From Erythrobacter rubeus (lineage in GTDB: Bacteria; Pseudomonadota; Alphaproteobacteria; Sphingomonadales; Sphingomonadaceae): a stretch of DNA of 64,000 nucleotides. The translations under genes and the position numbers were made by a program. The stretch spans positions 2,908,429 through 2,972,428 of the forward strand of contig NZ_JACXLC010000001.1 of the NCBI RefSeq assembly GCF_014705715.1, given 5' to 3'. Shown here one piece after another: positions 30,616 to 46,757 of this stretch (position 1 is the first letter of the stretch; the number at the start of each line of letters is the position of its first letter). The notes under the pieces were generated by a model. It had not been told where the DNA came from. It ran no database searches and worked only from the letters and a program-made list of their open reading frames with translations.

Positions 30616-30642
30616 TTGGCACTCTCCTCCCGAGAGTGCCAG
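30616..30642 (-). promoter_or_regulatory. CIRCE operator (HrcA site) upstream of groESL
   Basis: TTGGCACTC (30616-30624), a nine-base spacer, and GAGTGCCAG (30634-30642) match the CIRCE consensus TTAGCACTC-N9-GAGTGCTAA, with 8 of 9 pairs in the inverted repeat. It lies 36 bases before groES. A possible -35 TTGACT (minus strand, 30678-30673) with a poor -10 seventeen bases downstream lies just beyond it. HrcA repression is established for such sites; here it is inferred. Confidence 0.92.
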
Positions 30643-30718
30643 CGCAGCGCAAATGGGAGCGCGTCCGCGCCGAGTCAACACATGTTCAGCAAATTTTTTC
30701 GGTCGCTTCCAAGCGCCA

Positions 30719-32110
30719 TCAGATGCACCGCAAAGTCAGTTGCAAACGTTCGCGCAGCATCCATCGCCATGTAAGAAGCGCCGCTGCAAAGGCCAGCCCC
30801 GTAGCGAGGCCAATCCAGACACCCGTTCCTTCTAGAGGCGTGAAGAAACCAAGGCCGAAAGCGAGCCCGAAACCGGGAACCCAATAGCTGAATATGGCGA
30901 TCCACATTGGTACGCGGGTGTCTTGTAGTCCTCGCAAAGCCCCCGCCGCGACCGCTTGTACGCCGTCCACGAGTTGAAATGCGGCTGCGAGTACGAGGAA
31001 CTGCAGCGCGAAGCCGACCAGGGCAGCATTCTCTGGATCGCCGATATCGACGAAGATGCGTAGCAGTTGTTCGGGAACCAGGATCATGGCCATAGCCGTG
31101 AACGCCATGAAGCCCGCGCCAATCGCCAGCGCAACCCATCCTGCGAGCTTTATGCCTTCGTTGTCCTGCGCACCGTAGAAATATCCGACCCGGATTGTCG
31201 CCGCCTGTCCGACGCCGAACGGCACCTGGAACGCGAGAGCAGCGATGTTGAGCGCGACGATGTGTCCGGCGAGCTGCGCTGCGCCTATACGTCCCATCAG
31301 GAACGCCGCGGCGCTGAACACACCGGCCTCGGCCGTCACCGTCAGGGCAATGGGTGCGCCGATTCGCGCGATAGTCCAGAAACGCTGCCAGTCCGGTCGC
31401 CAGAACCGGTAGAATATCCGGTACCGGGCGAGCGCGGGGTTGAGAAGGATCACCGCGATATACGCGCTCAGCGTGATGATCGCGGTTATGATCGTCGCGA
31501 CTGCGGCGCCGGTCAAACCAAGCTCCGGCGCGCCGAAATTGCCGAAGATAAAGGCGTAATTGGCGATTGCGTTTACCGGGATGCCCAAGGCGGTGATGGC
31601 CGTTGCGACGACCGGCCGACCGAGCGCCGATACGTAATTGCGCAGCACCGCCGCAAGCAGCATCGGGATGAGCGAGTATATGATCACGAAATTGTATTCG
31701 CTCGCGAGCGTTATGATCTCGGGCTGCTGCCCAGTGAGCCGCATCGCCGGACCGAGCAGCAATGCCGCGCCCATACCACAGACACCGGACATGACCGCCA
31801 GCCACAACGCCATGCGGGTGGCGCGCCTCACGGGCCTGAAAGACGGGGAGCGCGACCCGATCGCCTCGGCAATCAGCGGCGCAACCGCGCCCACCAGCGA
31901 CGCCATCGTCCAGACGATCAATCCGAACAATCCAGCGGCAAGACCCGATGCGGCGAGCGGTTCTTCCCCAAGCCTCGCGATGAAGATCACGTCGATGATG
32001 TAAATGGAGGCCTGCAGCAAATTGGCGAGCGCAAGCGGCGCGGCGAGCAATGTCGTCGCGCGCAATTCCTGTCCCCAGCCGGGCGTTTCGAGAAGTTCCT
32101 GTTCCTGCAT
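30719..32110 (-). CDS. MATE family multidrug/Na+ antiporter-type transporter
   Basis: 463-residue inner-membrane protein with about twelve hydrophobic spans in two homologous halves (first MatE block from APLALANLLQASIYIIDVIFIARLG, second near ARIGAPIALTVTAEAGVFSAAAFLMG). Both halves show MATE signatures, with GVGQAATIRVG in the second. It probably exports cationic drugs or metabolites using a proton or sodium gradient; the substrate cannot be read. It is monocistronic, divergent from the serpin gene. Confidence 0.93.
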   Translation of the reverse strand: MQEQELLETPGWGQELRATTLLAAPLALANLLQASIYIIDVIFIARLGEEPLAASGLAAGLFGLIVWTMASLVGAVAPLIAEAIGSRSPSFRPVRRATRMALWLAVMSGVCGMGAALLLGPAMRLTGQQPEIITLASEYNFVIIYSLIPMLLAAVLRNYVSALGRPVVATAITALGIPVNAIANYAFIFGNFGAPELGLTGAAVATIITAIITLSAYIAVILLNPALARYRIFYRFWRPDWQRFWTIARIGAPIALTVTAEAGVFSAAAFLMGRIGAAQLAGHIVALNIAALAFQVPFGVGQAATIRVGYFYGAQDNEGIKLAGWVALAIGAGFMAFTAMAMILVPEQLLRIFVDIGDPENAALVGFALQFLVLAAAFQLVDGVQAVAAGALRGLQDTRVPMWIAIFSYWVPGFGLAFGLGFFTPLEGTGVWIGLATGLAFAAALLTWRWMLRERLQLTLRCI

Positions 32111-32257
32111 GACTCACTTTGCCCGCAGCAAAGCGAGCCAGCCCGGATATATGCGATGGCGATTTGGGAAAAGCGCAAGAGTCAGGTTCGCTGAAAAATT
32201 AAGATTCGCGCAGCTAACGTGCCACAGTAAAGCCGCACCGAATTGTGGAAGGACGTT

Positions 32258-33628
32258 ATGAAGATGGTCAGATCGCGCAGAATTCGCCGCCTATTGCCGA
32301 TGGTGATTGTTGCTCCGGTCTTGGCCGCATGTGTTTCATCGTGGTCTTCAACCACACCAGAGGCCAGCGATGTCACCGTGCAAGAGGCCGCCGAGGGATC
32401 GAATGCCTTTGCCCTCGACCTCTACCGAGAAGTCGCCAATGAAGGCGACAACCTGTTTTTCTCTCCAGCCAGCATCTCACTCGCCATGGGGTTCGCCTAT
32501 CGCGGAGCGGACGGGCAGACTGCGGAGGAAATGCGCGAGGTGATGCGCTTTCCGGCTGGACCCGAGGCATACCTCTCAAGTGCTGGTGAGTTGGACCGGT
32601 CCATGAACCTCTCGGGCGAGGGCCGCGAATTACGTAGCGCCAACGCATTCTGGGTTCACGAGGATTTGGAGCTTGAGCCAGATTACATGGCCGATCTGGA
32701 GCAGAAGGCATCCGGTGCATTCAGGCGGGTGGACTTTACGACCGATCCCGAAGCGGCGCGCAACACTATCAACCGCTGGGTGTCGGGCAAGACAGAGGAT
32801 CGGATTGAGGAGCTGATCGCCAAGGGAGTCATCAGGCCCAAGACCGCTGCCGTCCTTGTCAACGCAATCTACTGGAAGGCGGATTGGCTCAAACCCTTCA
32901 AGGCGGAGGCGACAACGGAAGAGCCGTTCTTCATGGCCGATGGCAGCGAGATCACAGCTAATCTGATGAACGCGCGCAACGATTTTCGTGGGATCGAGCG
33001 CGGTTCAGTCAAGCTCATCGAATTGCCTTATGCAGGCGAGGAGGTGAGCATGGTCGCGATCCTGCCCGACGATCCGGATGGCTTCGCGCGGCTCGAGGGC
33101 AGCCTGACCGCCAGCCGGCTCGAACGCTGGCTGAGCGATCTCGACGAGGCAGAGCCCTATGATACGATCCTCGCCATCCCGAAAATGAGCCTCGACTGGA
33201 GCGCCGATCTCGGCGAGGCGATTGAGGAAATGGGCGCGCCGCTGGCGTTTTCGAGGAACGCGAATTTTGACCGCATGGCCCGGTTGCCGCAGCCTAGGCT
33301 GCCCGATTGGTGCGGTCTGACGATTTCCAACGTCATCCATCAGGCCAATATCGACGTCGACGAGAAAGGCTCCGAAGCCGCTGCGGCAACGGCTGTGGTG
33401 ATGTCGGCTATTGTAACGTCAGGCCGCCGCGGGCCGCCTCCGCCGCCGCCCTTTGTCTTCCGCGCCGACCATCCCTTCATGTTCCTGCTGCGCGACAAGA
33501 GGTCGGGCGCGATCCTATTCATGGGGCGGCTGGTTGATCCGCGACAGGACAATACCGATGGGCCGTCACCCGACCTCTCGCCGGTTCCCGAGGTATCACC
33601 TGCGGAAGGTTGCCCGCCCAAACTCTAG
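32258..33628 (+). CDS. Serpin-family lipoprotein (serine protease inhibitor)
   Basis: 456-residue serpin with a lipoprotein signal: basic start, hydrophobic stretch and lipobox VLAAC (C25). The serpin core runs from about 45 to 430, with NLFFSPASISLAMGFAYRGADGQTAEEM, VLVNAIYWKADW and SNVIHQANIDVDEKGSEAAAAT. The reactive-centre hinge GSEAAAATAVVM (about 371-382) keeps the small residues needed for loop insertion, so it should be inhibitory. The scissile bond lies in SAIVTSGRRG, before six prolines and FVFRADHPFMFLLRD. The start is ATG 32258 behind GGAAGGA; ATG 32264 is also possible. The target protease is unknown. Confidence 0.93.
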   Translation: MKMVRSRRIRRLLPMVIVAPVLAACVSSWSSTTPEASDVTVQEAAEGSNAFALDLYREVANEGDNLFFSPASISLAMGFAYRGADGQTAEEMREVMRFPAGPEAYLSSAGELDRSMNLSGEGRELRSANAFWVHEDLELEPDYMADLEQKASGAFRRVDFTTDPEAARNTINRWVSGKTEDRIEELIAKGVIRPKTAAVLVNAIYWKADWLKPFKAEATTEEPFFMADGSEITANLMNARNDFRGIERGSVKLIELPYAGEEVSMVAILPDDPDGFARLEGSLTASRLERWLSDLDEAEPYDTILAIPKMSLDWSADLGEAIEEMGAPLAFSRNANFDRMARLPQPRLPDWCGLTISNVIHQANIDVDEKGSEAAAATAVVMSAIVTSGRRGPPPPPPFVFRADHPFMFLLRDKRSGAILFMGRLVDPRQDNTDGPSPDLSPVPEVSPAEGCPPKL

Positions 33629-33639
33629 TTTCTGATAGA

Positions 33640-33671
33640 AAAGGGCGGCGCCATCGCTGGCACCGCCCTTT
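33640..33671 (+). terminator. Bidirectional terminator between serpin gene and rplL
   Basis: AAAGGGCGG-C-GCCA, loop TCGC, TGGC-A-CCGCCCTTT, with A-rich and T-rich flanks and one internal mismatch. It is placed to stop transcripts of the serpin gene and of the convergent rplJ-rplL operon. Confidence 0.88.
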
Positions 33672-33710
33672 CTCTGGTCGGTTAATCCGAACGAAGCGTA
33701 AGCTGTAAGC

Positions 33711-34088
33711 TTACTTGAGTTCGACGGTACCGCCGGCTGCTTCGATCTTGCCTTTGATCTCTTCGGCTTCTGCCTTGGCAACGCCTTCCTTGAGCGGCTT
33801 CGGCGCGCCTTCGACGAGACCCTTGGCTTCGGTGAGGCCCAAGCCGGTGATGGCACGGACTTCCTTGATGACCTGGATCTTCTTGCCGCCGTCGCCGGTG
33901 AGAATGACGTCGAATTCGTCCTTCTCTTCAGCAGCTGCACCGGCGTCGCCGCCGCCAGCCGGGCCAGCGACTGCAACAGCAGCAGCGGCGCTCACGCCCC
34001 ACTCTTCTTCGAGAGCGGTAGCCAGTTCAGCCGCCTCGAGGACGGTCAGCTTCGAAAGTTCTTCAACAAGCTTGGCAATATCAGCCAT
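33711..34088 (-). CDS. rplL: 50S ribosomal protein L7/L12
   Basis: 125-residue stalk protein that recruits translation GTPases. It has the dimerising N-terminal domain ([27 protein letters not shown]), the flexible alanine/glycine hinge (about 35-52) and the C-terminal domain ([32 protein letters not shown] in outline). The start is ATG 34088 with GGAG upstream. It is 95 bases downstream of rplJ, as usual, but the following genes are not rpoBC. Confidence 0.97.
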   Translation of the reverse strand: MADIAKLVEELSKLTVLEAAELATALEEEWGVSAAAAVAVAGPAGGGDAGAAAEEKDEFDVILTGDGGKKIQVIKEVRAITGLGLTEAKGLVEGAPKPLKEGVAKAEAEEIKGKIEAAGGTVELK

Positions 34089-34183
34089 GATGTTCACTCC
34101 AATTCAATCGGGGCGGCCTCACGAGGTCACACCCCAAACACATGTAAAAATCGCGTGTGCGAAATCGTCTCTTCGTAAAGCTC

Positions 34184-34699
34184 TTATGCAGCGTCCTTGG
34201 CGCCGTATGCGCCGAACACGCGGGCAAGCTTGTTCGCAGGAGCGTTCATCAACTGGGCAACCTTCGTTGCCGGTGCGTTGACCAATCCTACGAGCTTGCC
34301 GCGCAGCTCATCGAGGCTCGGCATCGAGGCGAGTGCCTTGACCCCGGCTTCATCGAGCACCTGCGTACCCATCGATCCGCCGACGATTTCCAGCTTGTCG
34401 TTCGCTTTCGCGAAATCGACAGCAGCCTTGGCGGCTGCGACAGGGTCTTCGGACCATGCCAGCGCGGTCGGGCCGGAGAGAAACTCTTCGATACCCGTGT
34501 AATCGGTGTCTTTCAGGGCGAGCTTGGCGAGACGGTTCTTCGCAACCTTGTAGGAAGCTCCTGCTTCACGCATCTTCGAGCGCAATTCGGTGGACTGATC
34601 CACCGTCAGGCCGAGATTGCGGGTAACAACGACCACGCCAACCTCGTTGAAGACTGCATTGAGCTGAGCAACCGCGTCGGCTTTTTGCGAACGATCCAT
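34184..34699 (-). CDS. rplJ: 50S ribosomal protein L10
   Basis: 171-residue protein that anchors L7/L12 dimers to 23S rRNA. It starts [19 protein letters not shown] and shows the family segment [33 protein letters not shown]. The ribosome site AAGGAG is about seven bases upstream. It is the first gene of a leftward rplJ-rplL operon. Confidence 0.97.
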   Translation of the reverse strand: MDRSQKADAVAQLNAVFNEVGVVVVTRNLGLTVDQSTELRSKMREAGASYKVAKNRLAKLALKDTDYTGIEEFLSGPTALAWSEDPVAAAKAAVDFAKANDKLEIVGGSMGTQVLDEAGVKALASMPSLDELRGKLVGLVNAPATKVAQLMNAPANKLARVFGAYGAKDAA

Positions 34700-34880
34700 G
34701 CCTTACTCCTTCACTTATGGTCCCGCGAGATTTGCATCGCGCACGACCGGCTCATGTCTAACGATGCCGTTCGTCGACACCGCAGAGTCCAACGATGGGG
34801 AAGGAGGGTGTGCCATTCGGCACAATTGCAGACCCTTTAAGAGCGACTGCGAAAATCTCTGTCCCCGCCTAGGCTGCAAA
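34700..34880 (-). promoter_or_regulatory. rplJ leader, candidate L10-type autoregulatory leader
   Basis: About 180 untranslated bases precede rplJ on the minus strand. In other bacteria this position holds an L10-binding leader that represses translation; several short stems can be drawn (for example around TGTGCCGAATGGCACA, 34809-34824). I could not match the consensus by eye, so this rests mainly on position. Confidence 0.4.
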
Positions 34881-34908
34881 TTAAGAGCGGGCGTATCCCG
34901 CTCAGCAA
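34880..34908 (-). promoter_or_regulatory. Candidate rplJ promoter overlapping a palindrome
   Basis: On the minus strand TTGCTG (34908-34903), 17 bases, CTTAAT (34885-34880) makes a fair housekeeping promoter. The spacer consists of the inverted repeat GAGCGGG-ATACG-CCCGCTC (34903-34885), which might instead be an operator or a second terminator stem followed by TTAATTT. Confidence 0.45.
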
Positions 34909-34931
34909 CTGTCTCGGACGGTTGATCGACG

Positions 34932-34960
34932 AAAAAAGGTCCGCCAATCAGCGGCGGACC
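34932..34960 (-). terminator. Terminator of the small acidic lipoprotein gene
   Basis: Minus strand: GGTCCGCC, seven-base loop, GGCGGACC, then six Ts (34937-34932). It lies about 40 bases after the lipoprotein stop. Confidence 0.9.
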
Positions 34961-35001
34961 TCTAGACGTTCAATTTGCGCTGTCAAGCGCCGTTTGCGCT
35001 C

Positions 35002-35256
35002 TTACATCGAGTCTGCGCTGTCCTCGATTTCATCCGCGCGTTCTTTGAGTTCATCCGAATGCTGTTCGAGAGCGGCCTCCTCCACCGGATCTACCGCTGC
35101 ATCGGCGCGTTCCTCTGCGAGGTCCGCGTGTGCTTCCATCATTTCCGCCCGCTCATCGACGACCTCATCGGCAGCCTCGTTCACTTCTTCTGCGTCATTG
35201 TTGCACGCCGCGAGCGAGAGAGCGAGCGGGGCTGCAATTGCGATTGCGTATTTCAT
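35002..35256 (-). CDS. Small acidic lipoprotein
   Basis: 84 residues: signal peptide with lipobox LSLAAC (C18), then a highly acidic helical mature part rich in Glu, Asp and Ala (EEVNEAADEVVDERAEMMEAHADLAEERADA). The start is ATG 35256 with AGAAGG five bases upstream. It resembles the alanine/glutamate lipoprotein at 22535 in architecture but not in exact repeat. It is flanked by its own terminator and separated from the HTH gene by 86 bases. The function is unknown. Confidence 0.85.
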   Translation of the reverse strand: MKYAIAIAAPLALSLAACNNDAEEVNEAADEVVDERAEMMEAHADLAEERADAAVDPVEEAALEQHSDELKERADEIEDSADSM

Positions 35257-35342
35257 AAAACCTTCTGATTTGATGAGCGAAAGCGCTCCGTTGCCTTCAA
35301 AACGGAGCGCCCCCGCTATGGTTCCACTGGCGACCTTGCGCC

Positions 35343-35546
35343 TTATTGAGGCTTGTGTTCGTATTCGAGCAGATCGCCCGGCTGGCAATCCAGTTCGCGG
35401 CAGATTGCTGCGAGGGTGGAAAAGCGGATTGCCTTCGCCTTGCCGGTTTTCAGGATCGAGAGGTTGGCGAGGGTAAGGCCCACCCGCTCGGCCAGCTCGG
35501 TTAGCGTCATGCGGCGTTCGTGCAGCAGGTCGTCGAGTTTGACCAT
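35343..35546 (-). CDS. XRE-family helix-turn-helix regulator
   Basis: 67-residue Cro/cI-like DNA-binding protein: VKLDDLLHERRMTLTELAERVGLTLANLSILKTGKAKAIRFSTLAAICRELDCQPGDLL in outline, essentially only the HTH domain. The start is ATG 35546, decided by AAGGAG eight bases upstream. It follows the DUF2975 gene by 29 bases on the same strand; HTH-DUF2975 pairs are a recurrent arrangement. It may act on the palindromic region upstream of the cassette (see 36363-36381). Confidence 0.9.
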   Translation of the reverse strand: MVKLDDLLHERRMTLTELAERVGLTLANLSILKTGKAKAIRFSTLAAICRELDCQPGDLLEYEHKPQ

Positions 35547-35575
35547 GATCATTGCTCCTTCATCGTCTGCAGGCA

Positions 35576-36121
35576 TCACACGGTCCCTTCGAGGTCTTCG
35601 CGCATCTCAGCGCCATGTTTGAACACGCGGGCGAGGATGAAGAGCGTGATGATCATCAGAATGCCGGTGAGGTCGACTCCCGCATCGACGGAAATCTCCG
35701 CGTCTTCGATCTGATCGGCCCACTCCGCGATAAACAATCCGAGCGCAGCCGCAGGGATCAGCAGCACCTGCACGGCGAGCAGTAGCCAGGCCATAGCATT
35801 CAGGCGCGAGGCGTTTTCCGGCACGAATGGATCACGCTCTCCGACGGTGCCGATGATAGCGCGCAGCTTCCCGAAGAACAGGAACGTGAGGGCGACCACG
35901 GCGACGATGATCACGAACAATCCGACCAGTGGCATGGTCGGGATCGAAGTGACCAGTTCCGCGTGCTCTTCGGCGATCTCGGCGTTGATTTCATCCCGGA
36001 ACAGCAGGACGACCGGAATCATGATGGTGACCACCACGCCTGCCAGGGCCATCAAGCCCTGCAGCACGATGGTAAGGACCTTGCCTGCGAGAAGCAGCGG
36101 GTCGTTGAATTCGGCTTTCAT
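35576..36121 (-). CDS. DUF2975 family membrane protein
   Basis: 181-residue protein with four transmembrane spans (about 12-40, 60-90, 108-135, 150-168) and the DUF2975-like pattern FGKLRAIIGTVGERDPFVPENASRLNAMAWLLL near the second span. The start is ATG 36121 with GGGGAAA upstream. It lies between a 46-residue exported peptide gene and the HTH gene. The biochemical role is unknown; the pair is often described as a membrane sensor or regulator of an HTH protein, which is inference. Confidence 0.85.
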   Translation of the reverse strand: MKAEFNDPLLLAGKVLTIVLQGLMALAGVVVTIMIPVVLLFRDEINAEIAEEHAELVTSIPTMPLVGLFVIIVAVVALTFLFFGKLRAIIGTVGERDPFVPENASRLNAMAWLLLAVQVLLIPAAALGLFIAEWADQIEDAEISVDAGVDLTGILMIITLFILARVFKHGAEMREDLEGTV

Positions 36122-36146
36122 AAGATTTCCCCTTGGTTGTGCGGGT

Positions 36147-36287
36147 TCAGGCAAGTTCCACCATCGCCGGAAAGCTTTGCGAGACCTGCGCCTGAGCGGG
36201 CGGGACAGTGACGATGGTGCCGATCGAGCTGAGCGTAAGGAAAAGCGCGGCGCAGACAGCGAGTGATTGATTTGCGATACGTGACAT
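36147..36287 (-). CDS. 46-residue exported microprotein
   Basis: ATG 36287 with AAGGAG at good spacing opens a 46-codon frame ending at TGA 36147. The product begins MSRIANQSLAVCAALFLTLS, has a long hydrophobic signal-like segment and an AQAQ cleavage-like site near residue 34, leaving only about 12 mature residues. It lies 25 bases before the DUF2975 gene on the same strand, so it is the first gene of the cassette. No function can be assigned. Confidence 0.75.
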   Translation of the reverse strand: MSRIANQSLAVCAALFLTLSSIGTIVTVPPAQAQVSQSFPAMVELA

Positions 36288-36390
36288 ATTGAACTCCTTG
36301 ATGCATGATATCGTCTTTCAATAATCTCGATCTAGAAGCGACTCGATTTATTGTCAATCAATAATATTGAAAAACAATATGAGTGTTGTT
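36288..36390 (-). promoter_or_regulatory. Promoter and palindromic operator of the DUF2975/HTH cassette
   Basis: On the minus strand TTGACA (36357-36352), 17 bases, TAGATC (36334-36329) is a good promoter 42 bases before the microprotein start. Just upstream, ATATTG-AAAAA-CAATAT (36364-36380) is a perfect inverted repeat, with a related ATTGTCAATCAAT between. This AT-rich block in GC-rich surroundings is a likely operator, perhaps for the cassette's own HTH protein (inference). Confidence 0.6.
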
Positions 36391-36600
36391 GTTTTGCGCG
36401 AAGTCATCCGGCTTCACGTCCTCGCTATGCGTGCAGTAAGCCGCACCCGCTGCGGGGCGGCCGCTTGCCCTTGCGACGCCTGTGGCGTCGTTTTGCGTGA
36501 GCTCGATGGCTTGGTCGCGGAGCACGGGGCGGGCAGCGACCCGCAAGCCCGCAGCGCCAGAGGCGCTAGGATGTCGCACGCCGGATGGCGCGCACACCAC
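36390..36600. repeat. GC-rich non-coding stretch with several short hairpins
   Basis: Four compact palindromes lie in about 200 bases: CCCGC-TG-CGGGG near 36446, CGACGCC-TGT-GGCGTCG followed by TTTT (36474-36494), AGCGCC-AGA-GGCGCT (36553-36567) and CGCC-GGAT-GGCG near 36580. No coherent protein frame is visible. It resembles REP-type or decayed repetitive sequence; whether it recurs in the genome cannot be seen here. Confidence 0.45.
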
Positions 36601-36612
36601 GAAACCCCCCCT

Positions 36613-36822
36613 TTACAAATCCAACAGGCTTCTTAGATAGTCCTCACACGCCAGCTTCGAGACAGTCCGGTTCATGCGCGGGAACCGGTCCAGAATAGAG
36701 GCGGCGCAAGCCATATTCGCGACGAATTGATCAGCTGCACCCCAGCAGCCCGAAAGGGTCTGCGCCGAGGAGTGCGGCTCTTTTGCGTCGGTTATGGCCA
36801 CTCCTTCGCGTGACGTGAACAC
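36613..36822 (-). CDS. Doubtful small ORF upstream of rpoB
   Basis: A 69-codon minus-strand frame beginning at GTG 36822, or at a GTG seven codons later behind GAAGGA. The predicted product ends [27 protein letters not shown], which has a natural-looking helical composition, but I recognise no family and it occupies the leader of rpoB in antisense. It may be chance. Confidence 0.2.
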   Translation of the reverse strand: MFTSREGVAITDAKEPHSSAQTLSGCWGAADQFVANMACAASILDRFPRMNRTVSKLACEDYLRSLLDL

Positions 36823-36881
36823 AATCTCAGGCGATCGGGTCTCCTTCCCGCGCGCATCATATCAAGAGGCGAATCACCTCC
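36823..36881 (+). promoter_or_regulatory. rpoB leader with possible masked ribosome site
   Basis: GAGG (36866-36869) is the only ribosome-site-like sequence and can pair with CCTC (36877-36880), which touches the ATG of rpoB. A four-pair stem with a seven-base loop is weak, so masking is only a possibility. Confidence 0.3.
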
Positions 36882-41081
<4,200 letters not shown>

Positions 41082-41151
41082 GGGTGAGGGACCAGGCGTC
41101 CCCCACCACTCCCACCGCCCTCAAAAATTCACCCGTAAGGGAATTTGAAAA

Positions 41152-45444
<4,293 letters not shown>

Positions 45445-45473
45445 GCCGCGTGGCGCACTGCCAAACGAAACAA

Positions 45474-45507
45474 CCCCGCCGGAGTTTCTGCTCCGGCGGG
45501 GTTTTTT
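45474..45507 (+). terminator. Terminator of rpoBC
   Basis: Perfect 11-base stem CCCCGCCGGAG / CTCCGGCGGGG with loop TTTCTG, followed by six Ts (45502-45507). It overlaps the end of the convergent DUF4268 gene. Confidence 0.95.
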
Positions 45508-46627
45508 AATCCAGAACCTCACCCGCAACGCCGTGCAGGGCCTCGCTTATTGCTTGGTGGAACTGACCAAGCGTTTCCACCATCCAATCGATGATGTTTG
45601 GCCAATTGTCACGATTGTAGCTGTCGAACTCTTTGGCGAACTCGATCCGCGAGGACTTCCGATGATCGAGCCTTTTCCAGTCTAATGGTTGACCGAACGA
45701 TTCTTCTATCTGCAGTTTGCGTGCGTGAAGACCATCAAAAACTGCTTTGTTCTCAGCCCGCTCGGCGCGGCCTAGATTAATTTCTACGCGCACCTCTTTT
45801 TTTGCGAAGATCAGTGCGTAAGCGCAGGCTCGCACTCCTGTAGCTGCGCTAAGCCAATGGTCGCGGCTCGGGCTGATGTTGTCGTAAAGGGAAATGTCGG
45901 AGCGATGCAGAGCAGCGAGACAATCAGTCCAAAATGCGCGCCGGATGCGGTATCGAGCGGAGTCAGCATCGCTTGTCGCAGTTTGCTCGGCTTCCTTTTC
46001 AGAGCTGTGCACCATAAAGTCCTCGGCTTCTGGCACGGGAATTATCTGCTCAAAATTGAGAAGCACTTCGTCACCGAGCTTGTATGGAGTAGCGCGGATG
46101 CATTTTACATCGAGCTGACGTTGTAACAACCACAGGACCGTAGCGGTGACTTCGCGTCGGAAATTTGCGGATATTAGAATAATGCGCTGGTCCGAGCCGC
46201 GGTTCAGCGGCGTTTCGGAGATATCGTCCACCTCTAGAAAATCTGCCAGCAAGGCTTCGGGGTCTTCTTCGATACCGCAATCCTGCAGGTAGCTGCGGTA
46301 TATATCGACCACCCGAGCACGTGTTAACGTTGAGCAGTACGAGGCATACTTCAGCGCCTGCCAGACCACGTCGCGGCCGCTGTCATCGAGCTTGTTTTCG
46401 ATGATTACAAGGTGCCCCGACTTGTCGAGCGCGAGCAAGTCCAAGCGTTCCTTGGTTTCATCGAAACCAGCGAATTCCTTTTGAATGATCAGGAGCTCTT
46501 CGCCGAGGCATTCAGGACTATTTGCAACCCACTCCTGAAGGTGGGTGCGCTCTCCGTAAGACAGACTTCCGAACGTCCGCTTCTCGATCGGTTGTATAGA
46601 ATTGGTTTGGGTATCCAGTCGGAACAT
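45506..46627 (-). CDS. PD-(D/E)XK-like nuclease with DUF4268 domain
   Basis: 373 residues. The N-terminal part (about 55-100) fits a PD-(D/E)XK core: D63 in ERLDLLALD, E77-x-K79 in HLVIIENKLDD and a downstream Q90 in VVWQALKYAS. The C-terminal third (about 230-350) matches the DUF4268 pattern (FWTDCLAAL, AYALIFAKKEVRVEINLG). The gene looks clearly less GC-rich than its neighbours, roughly half G+C by eye, which suggests transfer. The start is ATG 46627 with AGGGAG upstream. Relatives occur in accessory and defence loci, but no partner genes are present here. Nuclease activity is inferred. Confidence 0.85.
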   Translation of the reverse strand: MFRLDTQTNSIQPIEKRTFGSLSYGERTHLQEWVANSPECLGEELLIIQKEFAGFDETKERLDLLALDKSGHLVIIENKLDDSGRDVVWQALKYASYCSTLTRARVVDIYRSYLQDCGIEEDPEALLADFLEVDDISETPLNRGSDQRIILISANFRREVTATVLWLLQRQLDVKCIRATPYKLGDEVLLNFEQIIPVPEAEDFMVHSSEKEAEQTATSDADSARYRIRRAFWTDCLAALHRSDISLYDNISPSRDHWLSAATGVRACAYALIFAKKEVRVEINLGRAERAENKAVFDGLHARKLQIEESFGQPLDWKRLDHRKSSRIEFAKEFDSYNRDNWPNIIDWMVETLGQFHQAISEALHGVAGEVLD

Positions 46628-46757
46628 TCATGAACTCCCTTTGCGTGCCGTCTAATCTGAGAGGAGTTAAAAATTGGGAGACAATTGCTCATTGCTATTG
46701 CGAACTATTCGCATAAAGAGTAGCACCGGGTGCCCAACGCAACCTTGATGGAGCCCC

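Noticed and set aside
30675..32117. 480-codon frame overlapping the MATE gene on the same strand
   Set aside because: Arginine- and histidine-rich shifted frame; the transporter frame with its membrane spans is the real one.
36367..36636. Plus-strand frame in the hairpin-rich region before rpoB
   Set aside because: TTG start without a ribosome site, Cys/Arg-rich random composition and it crosses several palindromes.
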